DNA from: Paracamarosporium sp. OC-R06-R3
Taxonomy: Eukaryota; Ascomycota; Dothideomycetes; Pleosporales; Didymosphaeriaceae
DNA: 64,000 nucleotides
Assembly (NCBI GenBank): GCA_019828545.1
Contig: JACVRA010000095.1
Coordinates: 499,305-563,304 of the forward strand
Direction: 5' to 3'
Positions 59,189 to 64,000 of the stretch are shown piece after piece. The position numbers and the translations under genes are program-made. The first letter of the stretch is position 1; each line of letters starts with the position of its first letter. The notes under the pieces were generated by a model that saw nothing but the letters and a program-made list of their open reading frames with translations, searched no databases and had not been told where the DNA came from.

Positions 59189-59662
59189 CTTCTTCTAGCA
59201 GATGGGACATGCTTGTGTCTATTTGGCTGTCTATAAAGCCCATGCACTCACGGAATTGTTGAGATGAGTTGGCCCATTTGGCTTGAAGTAAATGGTGTAC
59301 CATTCAAATGAAGCATGTAATCGAGGTCTAAGGGGCTTAACATACCGTGCGCTTACGAAAAACCAAAGCCTCTGGCCAATTAACCCTAACGTAGACTTCG
59401 AGATTTGTTGCAAATTATATACTTGGCATTGACTCGCCGTAGACATCTCGCGCTTCTCCGCTTAAAGTACTGATTTGATGACGTCACACTCGCCTACGTT
59501 ATCGCGACTCTAAACATATCCTGCATATTGCAAGTTATTTAGCAGTGAAGCAAGGTCTCTTTTCTGATCGGGCAACTCACACAAGCGTTGGGGCAACTTG
59601 CAGACCCATTGTTTGGCCGTGACTCCTCCAACGCACAACATCTCATAAGCTTCATTGACACA
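59189..59662. other. Short intergenic region
   Basis: Methyltransferase 3' flank and promoter of the next gene. No TATA box or other element stands out. Confidence 0.4.
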
Positions 59663-60394
59663 ATGTCGCCCAAACACATACGCATCGGCATCCTAGTCCC
59701 AAGCTCCAACACTGCCCTCGAACCTCTGACAACGCAAATCATATCTAGTATACCAAATGTCTCCGTCCACTTCAGCCGTTTTCGAGTAACGACAATCAGT
59801 CTATCGTCGGACGCACTCTCACAGTTCGACATGCCTAAGATGCTAGACGCAGCACAGCTACTTGCTGACGCCGAGGTAGACGTAATAGGCTGGAGCGGTA
59901 CGAGCGGAGGATGGCTTGGATTTGAAGTAGACGAGAAGCTCTGTGCTGCTATCGAAGACAAAACGGGTATAAGAGCGACAACGAGCACAATTGCGCTAAA
60001 CAAAGCATTGAAGATACTGAACGTCCGGAAGTTGGGCTTGGTTACGCCTTATACTGAGGATGTGCAAGATGCCATTGTGAAGAATTACGCACGCATTGGG
60101 GTGACGATCAGCGCGGAGCGCCATCTGAGTCGCACTGATAATGTGAATTTTGCGACTTTGGGAGCGCAGACGTTTAATCCCATGGTTGAAGGTGTGGTTG
60201 GAGAGAAAGACAAAGTGGATGCGGTGACGACTTTCTGTACGAATTTAAGTACGGCGGGATTGGTAGACGGATGGGAGAAGAGATTTGAGGTTCCGATTTT
60301 GGACTCCGTGACTACCGTAGTATGGGATTGCTTGAAGATATGTGGTGTTGATTCATGGCAGATATCAGGATGGGGGAGGTTGATGCAATTGTAA
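59663..60394 (+). CDS. Asp/Glu/hydantoin racemase-superfamily protein (maleate isomerase-like)
   Basis: Intronless. The ATG at 59663 (MSPKHIRIGILVPSSNT) is preferred over one 75 bases upstream because the family begins just before the first beta strand; it gives 243 aa. RIGILVPSSNTALEPL contains the substrate-phosphate/carboxylate loop. DVIGWSGTSGGWLGFE (about 74-89) is at the first active-site position, where racemases and maleate isomerases carry a cysteine; here Ser/Thr occupy it, a variant I recall in fungal homologues. KLGLVTPYTEDVQ (about 126-138) is the second repeat's strand. VTTFCTNLSTAGLVDGWEKR (about 195-214) carries the second cysteine. Members isomerise, racemise or decarboxylate small dicarboxylic acids or hydantoins. 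With only one of the two cysteines present, a decarboxylase- or lyase-like activity is possible. The substrate is unknown. Confidence 0.85.
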   Translation: MSPKHIRIGILVPSSNTALEPLTTQIISSIPNVSVHFSRFRVTTISLSSDALSQFDMPKMLDAAQLLADAEVDVIGWSGTSGGWLGFEVDEKLCAAIEDKTGIRATTSTIALNKALKILNVRKLGLVTPYTEDVQDAIVKNYARIGVTISAERHLSRTDNVNFATLGAQTFNPMVEGVVGEKDKVDAVTTFCTNLSTAGLVDGWEKRFEVPILDSVTTVVWDCLKICGVDSWQISGWGRLMQL

Positions 60395-61870
60395 AGAAGA
60401 CACAGTGAGCATCATGAGTGATGCAGCTCCGGGTCGCTTGGTTTATCAAAAAGAAAGATAGAACGTCCTGGTTTACGCTTCAGACTGTTCTCGGCTCTTT
60501 TGTGCGAACGTGTTGAGACGCAATACTGTGTTGCAACCCCTATACTCTAGGGTCACATCAGCTGGCGTGTATCACATCGGGATAATATTGCGGTGAACGC
60601 CTGGAACATTGCCCTAGCCCCAATCTGCATGATCAGCAATAGTAATGCAAGACACAATACGGCGTCAAACATGACAGTACAGATCAGCTCAAAAAGTTCG
60701 ATGGTTACGATGCTCGTAATACGTACGGCACAACTTTGTCTCAGAAGCTGAGTCGATGACAGAACCTCACCGTTAAGTGCCTGCATCTAGATGCCGCGTG
60801 TTCCGAAGGCAGTTTGCTCGACACAATGGGTGATGCTGGAGCAATTGTATGATCAAGACGATTTGAGGATTTCGACATCGAATAGCTTGCACAGTATCGA
60901 GAGACACGGATAGAGAAGGATCAAAGGGCAAACCATGCCGTATTGAGAGACAGCGTACCCGGTAACGTGAGAGCCTAGGCGCCAGTGCTGGGGGTTGAAA
61001 AGTGCGGAGAGCGTCCATCATCCCACGTTTCTCCGATGCGACAAACATTTGGCCGAAGGAGAACATTCGCGTCAATAGCGAGTCGTATTAACAATCGCTC
61101 TGGACTCAATTGCAATGCCTCCCGCGCGACACGAACAAGGCGGAGATGAGAGCGACATAGTTGTTCCGAGAGTTTCCCATGCAGGTGCGATTGCGCGAGC
61201 GTACCCCTAGCCCCCTCTGGTAATTGTCGATTCCCGGAACGGATACGAGATCAGCTAAAGGGGCTCGACGGCACAGGTCATACCTTTATTTGGCCTCCGA
61301 AGCTTTAATGATCACCAATGCGAATGCGGGTGAGATCAGGGGCCCCGTCTCGTCGGCGGACGACGGACTTCAACTGTGAAGCGAGCCAATCGCACGCCAC
61401 TGGGCCGCACTTCGCCTCACCGCAGCCCGCCCGTGACTTTGTCCGATGCTTGTCACGACCCCTTCGATGAGTCCAAGTCTGCTCGATTCGTTCATGCGTA
61501 AGCATTCTGCCCTGGGGAATCGATGTTTTTTTCCTCTTCGCTTCACGCCGAACTACGCTCTGACCTTCACGAGCACACGGCTGGCCCCAGAACCAACCCT
61601 CCGCCTCGTCTAACGGACTGTTTTGAAACATGCCGTAGCGCTTCCCTCTCTGTTTGTCGAAACAATAGTGCCCGGTGTTGAGCACGCCGCTGAGATGTCG
61701 TCAACACGGGTACTGCGGGCAAATAGTATATAGCATGAGCCTTTGCATTCGAGTCTTTCCTCCATCAGCATTCACTTTCATTACTACACAGTTCACTTCC
61801 AACAGTCTTTCGTTCAAAGTCATTCTTTTCTCCACACTCGCTAAGTCGATTCTCAATCTCAATAATTACA
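60395..61870. other. Intergenic, 1.5 kb
   Basis: No coding feature supported. A 126-codon minus-strand frame at 61305-61685 is Arg/Lys-rich without motifs. The last 150 bases hold a TATA element and a pyrimidine-rich leader for the next gene. Confidence 0.45.
61727..61732 (+). promoter_or_regulatory. TATA-like element of the repeat-rich secreted-protein gene
   Basis: TATATA lies 139 bases before the ATG at 61871, with a long CT-rich leader between them, a layout common in strongly expressed fungal genes. Confidence 0.4.
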
Positions 61871-63267
61871 ATGGCCGTTGTTTCTAAGCCCGCCGGCGCG
61901 CTCAGCAGCCTCGTCTTCCTTCTTCAGCTTCTTACTCTCGCCTCGGCCGAGGGTTATGGATACGGCGGTGCCGATTCCTCCTCAGTAGCCGTCTCTACTA
62001 CTGCTGCTGGATACAACGCCGCACCTGTTCCATCGTCTTCTGCTGCCCCCTATGTGCCGTCCAGCAGTGTTGTTGTCTCGGTCCCGACTGGCGGCTATGG
62101 TAGCGGCCCTGAGACCTCTGTAGCTGCATCCGTGCCTGCATCTGCCCCTGTTCCCACTCCTTCCGGTGGATCAAACGGCGGCAACTATGGTAACGGTGGC
62201 AACTCGGGACACAATGGGTACGGAAATGGTGGAAACTCTGGTCATGGAGAGAAGCCCTGGGGCGGCAAGCCCAAGCCTTCTAAGGGTAAGTATCTTCTAC
62301 ACAACCATCCAAGCTGTCAACACATGGACTCGAACATGATGGACAAATTTCGGCAATTTCACTTTATGCTTCGTTTGTTAGATCTGCTTCGCACGATTGC
62401 TGACTTGTGCCTTCACAGGATCTGGCGAGGGCCACGGAAGCTATGGCGGCCACCAGGGCTCGGGTAACCAGGGTCATGGAAGCTATGGAGGCCACCAGGG
62501 CTCTGGCAACCAGGGCTACGGTGGACACCAAGGCTCTGGCAACAAGGACCACGGAAGCCATGGAGGCCACCAGGGCTCTGGCAACCAGGGCTACGGTGGA
62601 CACCAAGGCTCTGGCAACAAAGATCACGGAAGCTATGGAGGTCACCAGGGCTCTGGCAACAACAACCAGGGCCACGGCGGCTGTAAGTATTCATCTTCAC
62701 GCGTGACTTACAAAATTCGTATACTAACATCGCATAGCTTATGGAGGAGGCAACTCGCACAATGGAGGCTCCTACGGCGGTGGCAACTCCCACAATGGAG
62801 GATCGAACGGAGGATCTTATGGCGGCGGTAACTCCCACAACGGAGGATCGAACGGCGGATCGTACGGCGGTGGCAACTCTCACAACGGAGGATCGAACGG
62901 CGGATCGTATGGAGGTCAGCAGCCTCACACTTCCGCCGATGCTTCTCAGCCCACTCCTTCCGCCGGTGGTAACGGCTACGGTCAACCCCCTGCTGCCCCC
63001 TCAAGCAGCGCTGCAGGCAACGGATATGGCTCCGGCCCCTCAGTCCCTGCCACCCCCTCGAGCAGCGCCGCAGGCAACGGTTATGGCTCCGGTCCCTCGG
63101 TCCCTGCCACCCCCTCGAGCAGCGCCGCAGGCAACGGTTATGGCTCCGGTCCCTCGGTCCCAGCTACCACCCTCCAGACCATCGCCTCGAGTGCTCCAGC
63201 TAGCTCGGCACCAGCCACCACTGCTGCCGGCAACGGCTATGGCAGCGGATACAACGCTGGCTACTAG
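61871..63267 (+). CDS. Secreted Gly/Ser/His-rich tandem-repeat protein
   Basis: Three exons, 61871-62285, 62419-62682 and 62738-63267, both junctions in phase 1, give 402 aa ending NAGY. Residues 1-26 (ending LLQLLTLASA) form a signal peptide. Exon 1 is Ser/Ala/Val/Pro-rich, then Gly/Asn-rich. Exon 2 is built of HQGSGN units separated by QGYGG or KDHGSYGG, with a 25-residue higher-order period. Exon 3 starts with three to four copies of a GGNSHNGGSNGGSYG-type unit and ends with 19-residue units AAGNGYGSGPSVPATPSSS. Cysteine is nearly absent and there is no GPI signal or hydrophobic C-terminus, so the product is probably released or bound to the wall matrix. The high His content could bind metals. 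I know no exact homologue; cell-wall or surface-matrix protein is an inference from composition. Symmetric phase-1 introns allow exon 2 to be skipped or duplicated without frame loss. Confidence 0.85.
62514..62664 (+). repeat. Coding tandem repeat, 75-nt period
   Basis: Two adjacent 75-nt copies (62514-62588 and 62589-62663) encode 25 residues each, differing at only a few bases. Each contains two HQGSGN hexapeptides. High identity suggests recent duplication by slippage or unequal exchange. Confidence 0.85.
63013..63165 (+). repeat. Coding tandem repeat, 57-nt period
   Basis: Two full copies (63013-63069, 63070-63126) and a partial third (63127-63165) encode the 19-residue unit beginning AGNGYGSGPS. 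Copies two and three are almost base-identical, while the first differs at several synonymous positions. Confidence 0.85.
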
Positions 63268-64000
63268 ACGGCCATTCTTGTCTTTTGTAACGTCGCATGG
63301 ATTGCATAGCGCTGGGATTTTCTTCTTTCTCTCATTTATAGATTTTCACTTTGGAAGTTTCATGTATACGGACAGCCAGGTTAGGCCAGGGTAATGGGAT
63401 TGAGCTAAAACTTAATACAAGTGGATTTTTCCATAACATCGAATTGTTGCCTTTGACCGTGTTCACATAAGTCGATCTGCTGATAGTGAAGGCCTTAACA
63501 TTGATAGAACTGGACACAAGTTCTGAATATTTTAATTAAACTGACTCTGCATGCATTCTCTTCTTATAGCATTAACACGTGCAATGAATGTGATTTATAT
63601 ATTTAGAAATTGAAGTTCCGTTTCTCTTGTCAATATATCATAATTGGCCGAGTCCAGTGCGTACGACGGACCGCAATCTTGTACCATATTAGTGTTGCGT
63701 AATCAAGATGCAAATCGATAATCAAAGGCGTAGATGAACAGTCACTATCTTGCGACGGAAGGATACCTATCTATAGTGGAGATATTCGTAGCTCTACTGG
63801 AAATCAACGATGCGGAATGCTTGCTCTGTACAGCACCCATCACCAGCAAAGCGGAATATGGCCGTGAGTCGCTCTGAGATAGATCTCAAACCATACCACG
63901 ACCGGCAAGGCTTGGCCGCACTCTCGACCACAGCCCTACTTTAGGAAATCGATTCCATGGATCCTGGACAACGATTTGCTGTGCAGAGGACGGCCCGGCT
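63268..64000. other. Downstream flank, AT-rich, no gene seen
   Basis: 3' flank of the repeat-protein gene. The part around 63.5-63.7 kb is AT-rich. No complete gene; nothing recognised at the window end. Confidence 0.45.

Noticed and set aside
63600..64000. Start of another gene at the window end
   Set aside because: Only short frames without motifs; no start with protein-like continuation.

Overview
This is eukaryotic nuclear DNA from a filamentous ascomycete. Genes are interrupted by short GT...AG introns (mostly 44-150 nt), often with a CTAAC/CTGAC-like branch site just before the acceptor. The gene set is fungal: Sen1, Las17/WASP, Mcm1, a Pls1-type tetraspanin, a Dnf-type flippase and a ferric reductase. 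Several protein families and the style of the intergenic DNA suggest Dothideomycetes, probably Pleosporales. That placement is an inference from remembered family resemblance, not from a search.

Layout. 0.3-5.8 kb: GNAT acetyltransferase, ribosomal protein eL43 and the XPF/Rad1 repair nuclease. 5.8-11.5 kb: a gene-poor stretch with decayed relics (a DUF6536-like fragment, a short-chain dehydrogenase, an unidentified fragment) around one intact gene for a small secreted protein. 11.5-15.4 kb: a BLOC-1 (CNL1-like) subunit and a ferric reductase. 15.4-21.7 kb: another gene-poor stretch, containing a Upc2-like transcription-factor relic with a CAA-to-TAA-type stop. 21.7-29.2 kb: Las17/WASP and two large, probably disordered fungal proteins of unknown function, arranged tail to tail. 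30.7-46.1 kb: Sen1 helicase, a P4-ATPase flippase, and divergently from it a CANIN-domain (SLF2/Nse6-like) genome-stability protein whose reading frame is hard to join at one point. 48.7-52.2 kb: Pls1 tetraspanin and Mcm1, divergent. 55.1-60.4 kb: an APC-family permease, a methyltransferase and an Asp/Glu-racemase-like enzyme, all on the + strand. 61.9-63.3 kb: a secreted Gly/Ser/His-rich protein built of three kinds of tandem repeat.

Most intact genes are core housekeeping functions: translation, DNA repair, transcription termination, membrane asymmetry, actin, and cell-cycle or mating transcription. The genes most likely to matter in host or surface interactions are the 164-aa secreted protein, the Pls1 tetraspanin and the repeat-rich secreted protein. 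The relics in the gene-poor blocks carry frameshifts and C-to-T-type nonsense changes, which fits mild RIP-like mutation or ordinary decay.

The ORF list supplied with the window reports some non-ATG codons as start methionines. Starts given here were re-read from the sequence (ferric reductase, CNL1-like, XPF, Sen1 and SDR relic were affected). No rRNA gene, convincing tRNA, CRISPR array or intact transposon was found.
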